Part shown: piece by piece, positions 22,201 through 29,507 of the stretch | Layout: each line of letters opens with the position of its first letter | Numbering within the stretch: the first letter of the stretch is position 1 | Source of the DNA: Prevotellaceae bacterium UBA6974 | GTDB taxonomy: Bacteria > Bacteroidota > Bacteroidia > Bacteroidales > Bacteroidaceae | NCBI GenBank assembly: GCA_002450165.1 | Contig: DJYQ01000006.1 | Coordinates: forward strand, 11,144-47,484 | Length of the DNA stretch: 36,341 bases | Reading direction: 5' to 3' | Program-made: the position numbers and the translations under genes | The notes under the pieces: generated by a model | What the model was told of the DNA's origin: nothing | What the model saw: only the letters and a program-made list of their open reading frames with translations | Databases searched by the model: none

Positions 22201-23913
22201 CTGCAGAGCTGCCCAATCCGTGATGCCGCTGATTTCCTTGCTCATGTCAAGGCCGGCATTCTCGCTCTCCATTTCTGTAATCTCGCCATCCTTCGTGGTA
22301 ACATGTAATGTCTCTTGCGACATACCCGTCTGTGCAGGAAGGTTTACTACAAGAGTATAGGTGTAAGAGCCGTCGCCGTTGTCATTCTTCGTTACTGTTG
22401 TGAAATCGCTAAACGGCAAATCTATTGCGAACGTACCGCCCATGAATGTTGCGCGGAACTCCTTCGGCTCATCACCACGGCTGTAGCTGATGACACCCGT
22501 CTGTTCGCCATAGCCCGTCCATACATCATCACCGAGGGCATCATAGAGTTCCTTCAGAAGTTTGTCTTCTGTCCTTTCAATGATGAACGTCGCATTGGCT
22601 GTGCCGCAGTAATCAGAACCGTTGACGGCAGTGATTATTACATTAGCCGTACCTACATCCACGTTGTTCTCGTAGCTTACGGTATAGTCGGTACCCGGCG
22701 TCAGCGTGGTTTCGCCGTCCTTGACGGTAATGGTGGGTTCAATGGCCGAGCCAGTGTAGTATTGTGTGGCAATGGGCTGAATCCATGAGTCCTGCAGGTT
22801 CTTGGCATAGGTGACCACCACCCATACATTAGCCCCAGGCATGTTGAATGTCCATGTGCCGGAAGTCTGCCCGGGGGTCACATCAATCTCGTCCTGCAGC
22901 GCAGGAGCGCGGCGGGCACGTGCATTGGCTCCACCCCATGAAGTATAGGCGCGGACGGTCACGTCCTTTGTTGAGTAGCCGCTATTGGGCGTTACACTGA
23001 TGGTAACCACGTCGTCCTTTTTAGCCTTTGTCGCAACCGTACCGCCGACGGTAATTGCCACTGTGCCGTGAGCAGTGCTCTCGTCAGACAGTGTGACGTC
23101 GTAAGCATTGGACTCCTCTACTGAGAATGTGATATTATTTAAATCTGAGAAATCGAGTGTTACAGTTGCATCTGTATAAGTAGTCAACGTTCCACCTGTA
23201 ATAGTGATACCTGCGCAGCCTGCGATAGTGTAATCGCTCGGGGTTCTATATACGCCCAGGTCACTTGCTTGTCCAGTGCTGCCGCCATATTTGTTACCAG
23301 AGAAGGTACAATTAGCAATGACTACAGTATTGCTTGAGTTGTTACCAATCGCGCCACCAAATTTTGTATTCGTGGAGGTCGTGTAGTTATTGGTGAACGT
23401 ACATTCGTTCAAGTAGAGTTTGCCCATATAGTTGTTGATGGCTCCACCGATTTCGCTGGAATAGTTTCCGCTGAACGTCGTGTTGTTGGCGTACAGGGTG
23501 CCTTGGTTCTCAATGGCACCGCCACCCTGGTTGCTGCCGTCAGTATGGTTGTTGCTCACGGTACACCCGTCAAGCACCAGTGTTCCATAATTTCGGATGG
23601 CTCCACCACCGGCGTTCAGGTCAAAGTTGTTAAGCGTAGCGTTTCTAATGGCAAGTGTATTGCCAGAAGAAATACTAAAGGCACGAGTAGAAGGACCGCT
23701 CATCGTTTTTCCATTACCATTGATAGTAATCTTCTTTGAACCGCTAATGGTAATTGCCGAAGTGAACTGGATGTTGGCTGTCAGCCTTACATCGTTACCC
23801 GCATTCAGAGCACTTTGCAGTTGTGCAAAGGTTGACACATCTGTCTGTGCCCATACGCCAGTAGCTGCCATCAGCATGAGGGCGATAATGAAGTACAATT
23901 TTTTCATGTTCAT
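19216..23913 (-). CDS. Giant secreted beta-helix protein with three 305-residue repeats and sorting-type C-terminus
   Basis: The protein has 1565 residues. It starts with a signal peptide (MNMKKLYFIIALMLMAATG, cleavage near VWAQ). Residues of about 25-230 form a right-handed beta-helix with GGAI-N repeats like polymorphic outer-membrane adhesins. A repeat domain with 'VTISVTPNSGYSTKDVTV' follows, then an Ig-like MBG-type domain ('AIEPTITVKDGETTLTPG'). From about 448 to 1363 come three tandem 305-residue units, each an 'LYEALGDDVWTGYG' domain plus a beta-helix with 'GGGILNNGT'. The C-terminus 'IYDLTGRKLSRRP' ... 'GGKKYVVK' resembles Bacteroidales secretion-sorting tails, so surface export is likely. 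MKKL six bases downstream is an alternative start. The function is probably adhesion or binding; the ligand is unknown. Confidence 0.85.
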   Translation of the reverse strand: MNMKKLYFIIALMLMAATGVWAQTDVSTFAQLQSALNAGNDVRLTANIQFTSAITISGSKKITINGNGKTMSGPSTRAFSISSGNTLAIRNATLNNFDLNAGGGAIRNYGTLVLDGCTVSNNHTDGSNQGGGAIENQGTLYANNTTFSGNYSSEIGGAINNYMGKLYLNECTFTNNYTTSTNTKFGGAIGNNSSNTVVIANCTFSGNKYGGSTGQASDLGVYRTPSDYTIAGCAGITITGGTLTTYTDATVTLDFSDLNNITFSVEESNAYDVTLSDESTAHGTVAITVGGTVATKAKKDDVVTISVTPNSGYSTKDVTVRAYTSWGGANARARRAPALQDEIDVTPGQTSGTWTFNMPGANVWVVVTYAKNLQDSWIQPIATQYYTGSAIEPTITVKDGETTLTPGTDYTVSYENNVDVGTANVIITAVNGSDYCGTANATFIIERTEDKLLKELYDALGDDVWTGYGEQTGVISYSRGDEPKEFRATFMGGTFAIDLPFSDFTTVTKNDNGDGSYTYTLVVNLPAQTGMSQETLHVTTKDGEITEMESENAGLDMSKEISGITDWAALQNAMTNGGVIKLTQDITATSTDAALTIPADKTVVLELNGQTINRALTSAVANGSVIINNGTLAIMDIAGGKIIGGNTTGNGGGILNNGTLTLYGGEITANKAAGQGGGVYNTVTNTATTGFWMTGGLIDGNTANAYAAIGGDVTFNNLVVVQINADGTTRSAKTAKENMSEYSYIKPVMPDPAMYAILTELYEALGTDVWTGYGALTGVISYNRGDEPNEFRATFMGGTYVIDIPFGDVTSAQKVDNGDGSFTYTLTLALPAQTGMPYETVHVTVKNGEITEMDSENAGIEMNKEGDPVAGWASLQAAISNGGVIKLAADVVAESTDAALTVPADKTVILELNGHTINRALTSAVANGSVIINNGTLAIMDTAGGKIIGGNTTGNGGGILNNGTVTLYGGEITGNQAAGLGGGVYNTVTNTATTGFWMTGGLIDGNTAGNYPAIGGDVTFNNLAVVQIDAEGTTISAKTAKANLAEYSYVKPVMPDPQKFAILSELYEALGDDVWTGYGTKSGVISYSRADEPNEFRATFMGGTYSIDVPFGDIMSAEKVDNSDGSYTYNLVVSLPALTGMTSETLHVTMKNGEITEMESENAGIEMNKEEGPVSGWAGLQAAMNNGGVVKLAADVTAESTDAALTVPAGKTVVLELNGHTINRNLTEAAADGSVIINNGTLAITDTEGGKIIGGNTTGNGGGILNNGTLTLYGCEITGNKASGLGGGVFNTITNTDTEGFWMTGGLIDSNTADSYPAIGGDVTFNSMAAIQISPEGTKVSIAKAKAEMATYSYIMPVMPDPENYYVVAATLTIPAKTYASYISDKGLELGMGTADGVLLTSVKSIDAVAGTVTLFDNLESAAAQTPLILYNGTDEDQMVDLIVNENGAEVNYDAEHFFGTLEPKTFTPDDMAEADHYVLDGQNFTWVKDSGSLPANRCWLKIIPPSTTHARTMHIIFEGDETGISTVNANDANDAPIYDLTGRKLSRRPASGYYIQGGKKYVVK
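19826..22570 (-). repeat. Three tandem 915-bp coding repeats
   Basis: The period is 915 bp, seen by matching landmarks (for example the same sequence beginning at 20891 and 21806). That pair is identical over about 83 bp. Unit boundaries are approximate (about 22570, 21655, 20740, 19826). Confidence 0.9.
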
Positions 23914-23975
23914 TTAAGGTTAATTGTTTTAGTAAATAATTATTGTGGTTGTATTATTGTGGTGTTGTTTATAGT

Positions 23976-24008
23976 CAAGCCTAACGAACCCGACCTCAAA
24001 ATTGCAAA
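23976..24008 (-). promoter_or_regulatory. Candidate promoter of the beta-helix protein gene
   Basis: On the minus strand TTTG (24005-24008) and TAGGCTTG (23976-23983, one mismatch to TAnnTTTG) are 21 nt apart. The leader is about 60 nt and contains two copies of ACCACAATAAT. Confidence 0.5.
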
Positions 24009-24077
24009 AAAAATCAGCACGTTCCTATTGGGTACGCGCTGGTTTTTACGAATTGTCACTAAAATCAGAGTGTTTTT

Positions 24078-25241
24078 TTATGAATTGTCACTATGTTTGA
24101 GCCACTCTTTTAGCGTCATACCGGTCTCACGGGAGAAAGTGCGATAGAATGTGCGTGGTGATGAGAAGCCACAATGTTGGGCAATGTCTTGCACTGTCCA
24201 CTCGGGGTGCTCTGTCTTCATACGTTTGGCTTCGTCGATACGGCGGCGGTTGACAAATTGGTAGAACGAACAGCCGTACTCGGTGTTGATGAGTTGGCTG
24301 AGATAGGTGCGATTGAGCGGCAATATCTGACGCAAGTCTGTCAACTGAAAATCGGGATTAAGGTATGGTTTCTCCTTGTCGAGCCAGGCTTCCAGGGTAG
24401 CACGATAGGTCGCATTGGCAGGTTTGACCTCTTCCTGCTCATCCATAAAAGTACTGCGTAGCTGTTTCCATGGGTCGGGACGATAGATCACGCGTTCTGT
24501 TGTGTATGCGATTAGAAATAATAAATAAAGATCCTGCGTGAACACGCGCGAGGGGTCGTGCGAGACGCATAGCCAAAAAAACGATCCACCGGCAACAACC
24601 AGCATCACAATATACCGCACAATCCACTGCGCGTCTATGTTGTCCATCGTGGAGAAGTTATCCTCGCACCATTTGCGGTACTTACGAATCTGCACAATCA
24701 GTAAGTTCAGCAGACACAGCGGGTAGAGTGCGATAAGCAATCGCAGGTCGATAGGCAAAACATAATCGAGTATCGCAAAAACAGGCAACGGCAGCAGTTG
24801 CAGCGCGCTGCGCCACCATACGAGATAGCCCGGTCTCAATGCCTCAAAAGGATATATGAACAATATCCATCCGAACAAACCAGCCAATATCATTGCGTTT
24901 CCAGTCAAGGTCTCCGTGCCCGGTTTGACGATTGATATATCATATAAGATGACACCTGTCACCAACACCGTCTCCAACAGTCCCCACAGCAACAACGCCA
25001 CTGCCCATGCAATGCGTATTCGGTTGCCGTCGTTATGCTTGAAGCACAGCCAAGCGCCAAAGATGCATAGCATTGCCATGCAGGCATTCAAAATAGGCCA
25101 GAACCATCGTTCGGTAAGTTGGCTCGGTATTAATCTACCCGTTACCCAGTAACTGAGTGCTATAACCGCTGACACCGCCAAACCGAATCTAACTTCCGCC
25201 CTATATTCTGTCCATATATACTTTACAATATTATTCTGCAT
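24078..25241 (-). CDS. Membrane-anchored AraC-family transcriptional regulator
   Basis: The 387-residue protein has about seven hydrophobic segments in residues 15-240, beginning 'FGLAVSAVIALSYWV', and a C-terminal AraC HTH domain (about 280-385). In the latter, 'DLRQILPLNRTYLSQLINT' forms the first helix-turn-helix and 'TVQDIAQHCGFSSPRTFYRTF' the second. This resembles Bacteroidetes membrane-bound regulators in which the membrane part is thought to sense envelope signals. It lies directly upstream of, and on the same strand as, the giant surface protein, so a regulatory link is possible but unproven. A partial tandem copy of its last codons (AGTGACAATTCRTAA) occurs at 24046-24061, 32 bp past the real end. 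Confidence 0.85.
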   Translation of the reverse strand: MQNNIVKYIWTEYRAEVRFGLAVSAVIALSYWVTGRLIPSQLTERWFWPILNACMAMLCIFGAWLCFKHNDGNRIRIAWAVALLLWGLLETVLVTGVILYDISIVKPGTETLTGNAMILAGLFGWILFIYPFEALRPGYLVWWRSALQLLPLPVFAILDYVLPIDLRLLIALYPLCLLNLLIVQIRKYRKWCEDNFSTMDNIDAQWIVRYIVMLVVAGGSFFWLCVSHDPSRVFTQDLYLLFLIAYTTERVIYRPDPWKQLRSTFMDEQEEVKPANATYRATLEAWLDKEKPYLNPDFQLTDLRQILPLNRTYLSQLINTEYGCSFYQFVNRRRIDEAKRMKTEHPEWTVQDIAQHCGFSSPRTFYRTFSRETGMTLKEWLKHSDNS

Positions 25242-25285
25242 AGTAATTCCGGTCAGCGACGCTGTACGTCATTGCTGCTTTACAC

Positions 25286-25771
25286 CTAATTCTCTATCAG
25301 TACGGTTGCGTAGGCACTGATACCCTCTTCGCGACCGGTAAAACCGAGCTTTTCTGTGGTGGTTGCCTTGATACTGACGTCATTGGGGTCTATGCCCATG
25401 CATTCGGCCAGACATTGTTGCATAGCGGTTATGTATGGCCCTATCTTGGGGCGTTGGGCACAGATTGTGGCATCTATGTTGCCTATCTGGTAGCCCTTGC
25501 CAGCAATGAGTTCCACAGTACGTCTGAGCAGTATCTTGCTGTCGATGCCTTCGAATTCCTTGCCTGTATCGGGGAAATGGTAACCTATGTCGCGCATATT
25601 GGCTGCACCGAGCAGGGCATCGCATATTGCATGGATCAATACGTCTGCATCGCTGTGTCCCAAAAGCCCGTGGGTGTGCTGCAGCTTGATGCCGCCAAGC
25701 CACAGGTCTCGTCCTGCTACCAACTGATGGACATCGTATCCAAATCCTACACGTATTTTGGTCTTGCTCAT
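25286..25771 (-). CDS. ispF: 2-C-methyl-D-erythritol 2,4-cyclodiphosphate synthase IspF
   Basis: This 161-residue enzyme of the non-mevalonate isoprenoid pathway converts CDP-ME 2-phosphate to ME-cPP. The metal ligands are visible in GFGYDVHQL (Asp, His) and LLGHSDADVLIHAICDALLGA (second His). 'DIGYHFPDT' forms the substrate-loop region, and the C-terminal 'KATTTEKLGFTGREEGISA' is the standard ending. It normally works as a trimer. It follows the BRCT gene with an 8-bp gap and is probably co-transcribed from the promoter at 26517-26548. The gap to the AraC gene is 44 bp, so that gene may be in the same transcript. Confidence 0.96.
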   Translation of the reverse strand: MSKTKIRVGFGYDVHQLVAGRDLWLGGIKLQHTHGLLGHSDADVLIHAICDALLGAANMRDIGYHFPDTGKEFEGIDSKILLRRTVELIAGKGYQIGNIDATICAQRPKIGPYITAMQQCLAECMGIDPNDVSIKATTTEKLGFTGREEGISAYATVLIEN

Positions 25772-25779
25772 GGATTTTG

Positions 25780-26487
25780 TTATTTGCGGTTTTCGATATA
25801 TTGTAGCAGGTCTTCCAGTATGATGAAGGGGATATTGAACTGCTGTGCCCTGGAGGCATTGTAGTAATCCTCCACCTCCTGCAGTATTTCACGCGGCAGC
25901 GAGGCAGGTACAACTATACTGTCTGTGTCGTCGGCCATTGCATCATTGGCATAGCCGCCCAGATTGCCAATTTGCTGACACAGTTGGGGATGGATTGCCG
26001 AGATGCTTGGATGAAGAAAGATTTCGCGTCCGTACAGTTCGGACATGCTGTCGAGAGCCAGGGGGGATGCAAGTCGCTCGCTCTTGTGTCCTGATATCGA
26101 GGCAGGTGTCCAATAAACCTGGTCGCGGTCGAGGTGCAGCTGCTTCACAACGGTCTCAGGGACCTGATATTCCCCGTAATTGCCATCCTGTATTGACTGT
26201 ATGTCCTGCAGATAGAGCAGGCGGATATTGTAGCCGTCGTGCTTGTACAGGCGGTAGTATTCCATCGTATCTGCAGGGGGATTGTCCCCTATGACCAGGA
26301 AGTGTGTACTGCGCTGTGGCTTGTCGAAACGTACATCTGTTGCGCCAAGGCGCAACAGAGTGCTTTTCATATTCTGACGTCCACGGGGAAAATCGCCTGC
26401 GACCACTACTCTGCGACCCATGATGGGACATGGTGTAGATTGGGGTATTTCTGCCTGGGAGAACAAATCCAGTTGCTGTTCTGACAT
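25780..26487 (-). CDS. BRCT-domain protein with N-terminal beta-clamp-binding motif
   Basis: The 235-residue protein starts MSEQQLDLFSQ. QLDLF (residues 5-9) fits the consensus pentapeptide by which bacterial DNA-processing proteins bind the sliding clamp. Residues of about 24-70 look like a BRCT domain ('GRRVVVAGDFPRGRQNM' with a downstream 'THFLVIGDNP'), and a second weaker BRCT-like segment lies at about 152-195 ('GREIFLHPSISAIHPQLCQQ'). It lacks nuclease or ligase motifs, so it may be an adaptor at replication forks or repair sites. It has its own consensus promoter and is the first gene of a unit with ispF. Domain calls are by eye; the second BRCT is uncertain. Confidence 0.65.
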   Translation of the reverse strand: MSEQQLDLFSQAEIPQSTPCPIMGRRVVVAGDFPRGRQNMKSTLLRLGATDVRFDKPQRSTHFLVIGDNPPADTMEYYRLYKHDGYNIRLLYLQDIQSIQDGNYGEYQVPETVVKQLHLDRDQVYWTPASISGHKSERLASPLALDSMSELYGREIFLHPSISAIHPQLCQQIGNLGGYANDAMADDTDSIVVPASLPREILQEVEDYYNASRAQQFNIPFIILEDLLQYIENRK

Positions 26488-26516
26488 TATATCCTAAATT
26501 GTTAGTCTTGTATGGA

Positions 26517-26548
26517 CAAAGGTATAAAATAATGGATGTATATGCAAA
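26517..26548 (-). promoter_or_regulatory. Consensus Bacteroidetes promoter of the BRCT-ispF unit
   Basis: On the minus strand TTTG (26545-26548) and TACCTTTG (26517-26524) are 20 nt apart. The leader is about 22 nt. It lies back to back with the + strand promoter at 26564-26594. Confidence 0.8.
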
Positions 26549-26563
26549 TTATGTTTGGTCAAT

Positions 26564-26594
26564 TATGTTATACCGATGCTTTTTCGTATCTTTG
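26564..26594 (+). promoter_or_regulatory. Probable promoter of the SecB-like/PHP/ComF operon
   Basis: TATCTTTG at 26587-26594 matches the -7 consensus. TATG, one mismatch from TTTG, lies 19 nt upstream at 26564-26567. The leader to ATG 26625 is about 24 nt. Confidence 0.65.
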
Positions 26595-26624
26595 CTGGCA
26601 GAAATATCAGACTTTATATATATT

Positions 26625-27104
26625 ATGGATAAGCAGAAACAGGTTCAGATTCATTTCAAGTTGGTGGATGTGCATCAGGTTCAGTTTGCAACACTTTGCA
26701 ACGAATGGCCCAAGGGGGAGATGCAGGTTGGCACGCAGATAAATTTCAATGCGGATACCGAAAAACGTATGGTACGCTGTCTGGCTAATGTCGAGTTCAA
26801 ACTGAATGACATAACTCAACTGCTGCTGAGTGTTGAAACGGTATTTGAATTCGAGCGTGAGTCTTGGAGCTCGCTGTACGATTTGTCGAGCGACTCGTGG
26901 ATAATTCCTGCAGGACTGCTGCATCACATCACGGACCTGACATTGGGTGCTGCACGTGGAATCCTGTCGGTACGTACCGAGGATGCCGGTTTCCCACGCG
27001 TAATGCTTCCGTTGGTCGATCCGCGTCAGTTCATGCGCAACAACCTGAGCCTTAGGCGCACTGGGACAACACCGATAGCAACCACTCCACACGGCGAGGC
27101 CTGA
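26625..27104 (+). CDS. SecB-like protein (candidate chaperone)
   Basis: The 159-residue protein is close to the usual SecB length. The pattern of two beta strands, a helix-bearing 'SWIIPAGLLHHITDLTLGAARGILSVRT' and then the short 'GFPRVMLPLVDPRQFM' matches the SecB C-terminal half, in which an A-R-G-x-I helix precedes FPxxxLPPVNF and a methionine/tyrosine. SecB-type chaperones hold unfolded proteins for export. Start 26625 was chosen over the longer in-frame ATG at 26499 because that one lies upstream of the promoter. The stop overlaps the next ATG (TGATG). The assignment is by pattern and needs a profile search; canonical SecB is uncommon in Bacteroidetes. Confidence 0.5.
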   Translation: MDKQKQVQIHFKLVDVHQVQFATLCNEWPKGEMQVGTQINFNADTEKRMVRCLANVEFKLNDITQLLLSVETVFEFERESWSSLYDLSSDSWIIPAGLLHHITDLTLGAARGILSVRTEDAGFPRVMLPLVDPRQFMRNNLSLRRTGTTPIATTPHGEA

Positions 27105-27820
27105 TGTACACGCTGACTACACGGCTGGATGTACATACGCACACGATTGTGAGCGGTCATGCATTCAGTACTATACAGGAAATGGCACAGCGTGCTGCCG
27201 AGTTGAAACTGGACATTTTGGGCATTACCGAGCACGCTCCGGGTATCCCGGGTACCTGTAATCCCATATATTTTCGCAACATACATGTCATTCCGCGCGA
27301 AATGTATGGGGTAAGGTTGTTGCTGGGTGCAGAGCTGAATATACTGGACACCCAGGGGACATTGGATCTGGACGAAAACTACTACCGCATCCTGGATTTG
27401 CGAATTGCCGGCATACATGCCTTGTGTTGGCAGGGAGGCACACGCGAGGAGAATACACATGGTATGGTAAACGCCATACGCAACCCGTGGACGCAGATTA
27501 TATCGCATCCGGGGGACGGAACCGCAGATTTGTATTTCCCCGATATCGTACGTGCAGCTGGCGAGGAGAGGACTTTGCTGGAGATAAACAACAGCAGCCT
27601 GATTCCGTCGCGTGGCAAGCTGGAGGCGGTTGCCAACAACCTGGAAATACTGCGTTTGTGCCGCAAGGAGGGTATTCCGGTTATTCTGGGCAGCGATGCA
27701 CATATATCGTTCTCGATTGCTGACTACCAGTATCTGTGGCCTCTGCTGGAGGAAACTGATTTCCCGCAAGAGCTTATCATGAACGACAAGCCGGATGTCT
27801 TTCTTTCGTACATTGGTTGA
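27104..27820 (+). CDS. PHP-domain phosphatase (YcdX-like)
   Basis: The 238-residue protein has the PHP metal-site motifs in order: DVHTHT (His11, His13), ITEHAP (His44), GAELN, IAGIHA, SHPGDG and LGSDAH near the C-terminus. These bind a trinuclear metal centre as in E. coli YcdX and histidinol phosphatase-type enzymes. It is a cytoplasmic phosphatase or phosphodiesterase whose substrate is not evident. The start shares its A with the preceding stop, and the 3' end overlaps the ComF-like gene by 26 bp, so translation of the three genes is likely coupled. Confidence 0.88.
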   Translation: MYTLTTRLDVHTHTIVSGHAFSTIQEMAQRAAELKLDILGITEHAPGIPGTCNPIYFRNIHVIPREMYGVRLLLGAELNILDTQGTLDLDENYYRILDLRIAGIHALCWQGGTREENTHGMVNAIRNPWTQIISHPGDGTADLYFPDIVRAAGEERTLLEINNSSLIPSRGKLEAVANNLEILRLCRKEGIPVILGSDAHISFSIADYQYLWPLLEETDFPQELIMNDKPDVFLSYIG

Positions 27821-28487
27821 TTTTCTGCTGCCACGCTACTGTGTGGCGTGCGGACGGGAATTGGTGGGCGGAGAGGTACATCTGTGCAACTCTTGTCTGT
27901 ACAGGATACGTCCTATAGATTGGGCAGAGGCAGGTGATAACAACCTGTTGCGAAAACTATGGGAGATGCACGACGTAGAGGCTGGCGGCTGTACTTTCTA
28001 TTATAGGCACGAATCGGATTTCCACAATATCTTTGTCTTGCTGAAATATGCCTCGCGTCCCGATATTGCACGGGATCTGGCACGTAGCACATTTCCACTT
28101 TGGATGGAACGGGGATTGGCTGACGGGGTTGATTTTATCATACCTGTCCCACTTGCCTCCAGAAAAATGTGGCATCGTGGATATAATCAGGCGGAATGGG
28201 TTGCAAAGGGTGTGGCTGAGGCGTGCAAACTGCCGTTGAAAACGGATATTCTGGTGCGCATCAGGAACAATTCGACACAGACGCACAAGAGCCGTGCAAA
28301 GCGCAAGGAGTCAATGTCGGGGGTATTTGATATCCGCGGAAACGCTGATTTGAGTGGCAGGACGATATTGCTGGTTGATGACATCATAACGACGGGAAGT
28401 ACAATTGCCGACTGCATACGTGCCTTGCGCAAAAACTGTAAGGATGTGAACATCCGCGTTTATTCACTGGGATGGAGCGGCAAATAG
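27795..28487 (+). CDS. ComF-family phosphoribosyltransferase-like protein
   Basis: The 230-residue protein has an N-terminal zinc-finger-like module (Cys16, Cys19 and Cys31, Cys34) and a C-terminal PRTase fold with the PRPP-binding motif ILLVDDIITTGST and 'GYNQAEWVAKGVAE'. ComF proteins take part in natural transformation in other bacteria, where they act in ssDNA import. In Bacteroidetes the role is untested. The ATG lies inside the PHP gene. Its last 24 bp overlap the convergent nuclease gene, so the two transcripts are antisense at their ends. Confidence 0.9.
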   Translation: MSFFRTLVDFLLPRYCVACGRELVGGEVHLCNSCLYRIRPIDWAEAGDNNLLRKLWEMHDVEAGGCTFYYRHESDFHNIFVLLKYASRPDIARDLARSTFPLWMERGLADGVDFIIPVPLASRKMWHRGYNQAEWVAKGVAEACKLPLKTDILVRIRNNSTQTHKSRAKRKESMSGVFDIRGNADLSGRTILLVDDIITTGSTIADCIRALRKNCKDVNIRVYSLGWSGK

Positions 28488-29423
28488 GAAATCTGCCAGC
28501 AGTGGCAGATGGTCGCTGAGACCGCCCATGTAATGTTCTCCGCCGTAGGTCCTGTGGGGTATTTTACGGTCGGTACGGAGGAGAAAGGGGAAACGGCATT
28601 CGTATGCCCTGCCTTGTACATGGTCCTTCAATGCAGGGCTGACCAGGATATGATCCAGATAGCCCCATATACGACGGAAGTAATAGGTGCCCATCTGTCC
28701 GCGCAATTTATTTTTATCCTGCTCGACAATACTGATAAGGCGGGGGCTCGTCTTGGAGAATATCCTGTCACCTGGTTCTGCATTGAAATCGCCCAAAACT
28801 ATTACATTGGGGTTGCTGTTACGGGAAATGGAATCTACTATTTCCAATATTGTGCTAACGGCTAATTCGCGGTTTTGTTTTGATGCCGCATTGTTGTTGC
28901 GACGGCTGGGGAGGTGGACGGCAATGACATGAAGCGTATCCCCGTCAGGTAGTATTCCGGCGGCGTATAGCAAATCGCGTGTAGGGTGCAGACCGTATTC
29001 GATACTGGGGACACGTACTCCCCTGCTACAGTATAGGCGGAACGCCTGTGGCCGGTACAGGAGGCCTACGTCAATGCCGCGCTCGTCCTTGCTGTCGGTT
29101 ATGACGTAGCTGTAATGTGCGTTCCACAGTGCGGTACGCCGTGTCAGGTCGCGCAACACGGTATCGTTCTCGACTTCTTGCAACGCTACAATGGCTGGAA
29201 GTTCCATTGCAGCCAGCGTCTGCGAAATGCCTCTAAGCTTACGCCAGTAGCGCCCAGAGGTCCACCGGCGCGGGGCAGAGGGAAGGAACTCGAAGTCCTG
29301 CTTGCCCTCGTCATGACAAGTGTCAAACATGTTTTCGATATTCCACGTTGCAACGCGTAGCCTTTGTGCAGACATTGTGCAGCAAAGTATCAGCAGGACT
29401 ATGACTGACGAAAGGTATCTCAT
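28464..29423 (-). CDS. Exported endonuclease/exonuclease/phosphatase (EEP) family protein
   Basis: Starting at ATG 29423 the protein has 319 residues, with a signal peptide (MRYLSSVIVLLILCCTMSAQ). EEP motifs follow in order: VATWNIENMFD (Asn28), ALQEVEN (Glu83), VIVLGDFNAEPGD, YLDHILVS and the terminal LSDHLPLLADF with the catalytic His. It hydrolyses phosphodiester or phosphomonoester bonds outside the cytoplasm; the substrate is unknown. A longer in-frame ATG at 29663 was rejected because it runs through the parC start region and adds no domain. A -7-like box (TAACTTTG, 29429-29436) lies only 5 bp from the ATG, so the transcript may be almost leaderless. The gene ends convergently inside comF. 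Confidence 0.88.
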   Translation of the reverse strand: MRYLSSVIVLLILCCTMSAQRLRVATWNIENMFDTCHDEGKQDFEFLPSAPRRWTSGRYWRKLRGISQTLAAMELPAIVALQEVENDTVLRDLTRRTALWNAHYSYVITDSKDERGIDVGLLYRPQAFRLYCSRGVRVPSIEYGLHPTRDLLYAAGILPDGDTLHVIAVHLPSRRNNNAASKQNRELAVSTILEIVDSISRNSNPNVIVLGDFNAEPGDRIFSKTSPRLISIVEQDKNKLRGQMGTYYFRRIWGYLDHILVSPALKDHVQGRAYECRFPFLLRTDRKIPHRTYGGEHYMGGLSDHLPLLADFLFAAPSQ

Positions 29424-29428
29424 TGGCA

Positions 29429-29436
29429 CAAAGTTA
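29429..29436 (-). promoter_or_regulatory. -7 box (TAACTTTG) next to the EEP nuclease start
   Basis: Exact match to TAnnTTTG on the minus strand, without a good TTTG box at the expected distance. Its closeness to the ATG would put the transcription start at or beside the start codon. Confidence 0.4.
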
Positions 29437-29479
29437 TGAAAAACTTGAGGCAAGACTGAAATTTGTCCCGTTTTTTTTA

Positions 29480-29487
29480 TATTTTTG
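29480..29487 (+). promoter_or_regulatory. -7 box (TATTTTTG) for parC
   Basis: Exact match to TAnnTTTG preceded by a T8 tract. The leader to ATG 29508 is about 14 nt. No good -33 box is visible. Confidence 0.5.
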
Positions 29488-29507
29488 CATGGAAATATGT
29501 ACATACA

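Noticed and set aside
26499..27104. Longer start for the SecB-like protein at 26499
   Set aside because: It lies upstream of the promoter-like boxes, and the extra residues look non-conserved and hydrophobic by chance.
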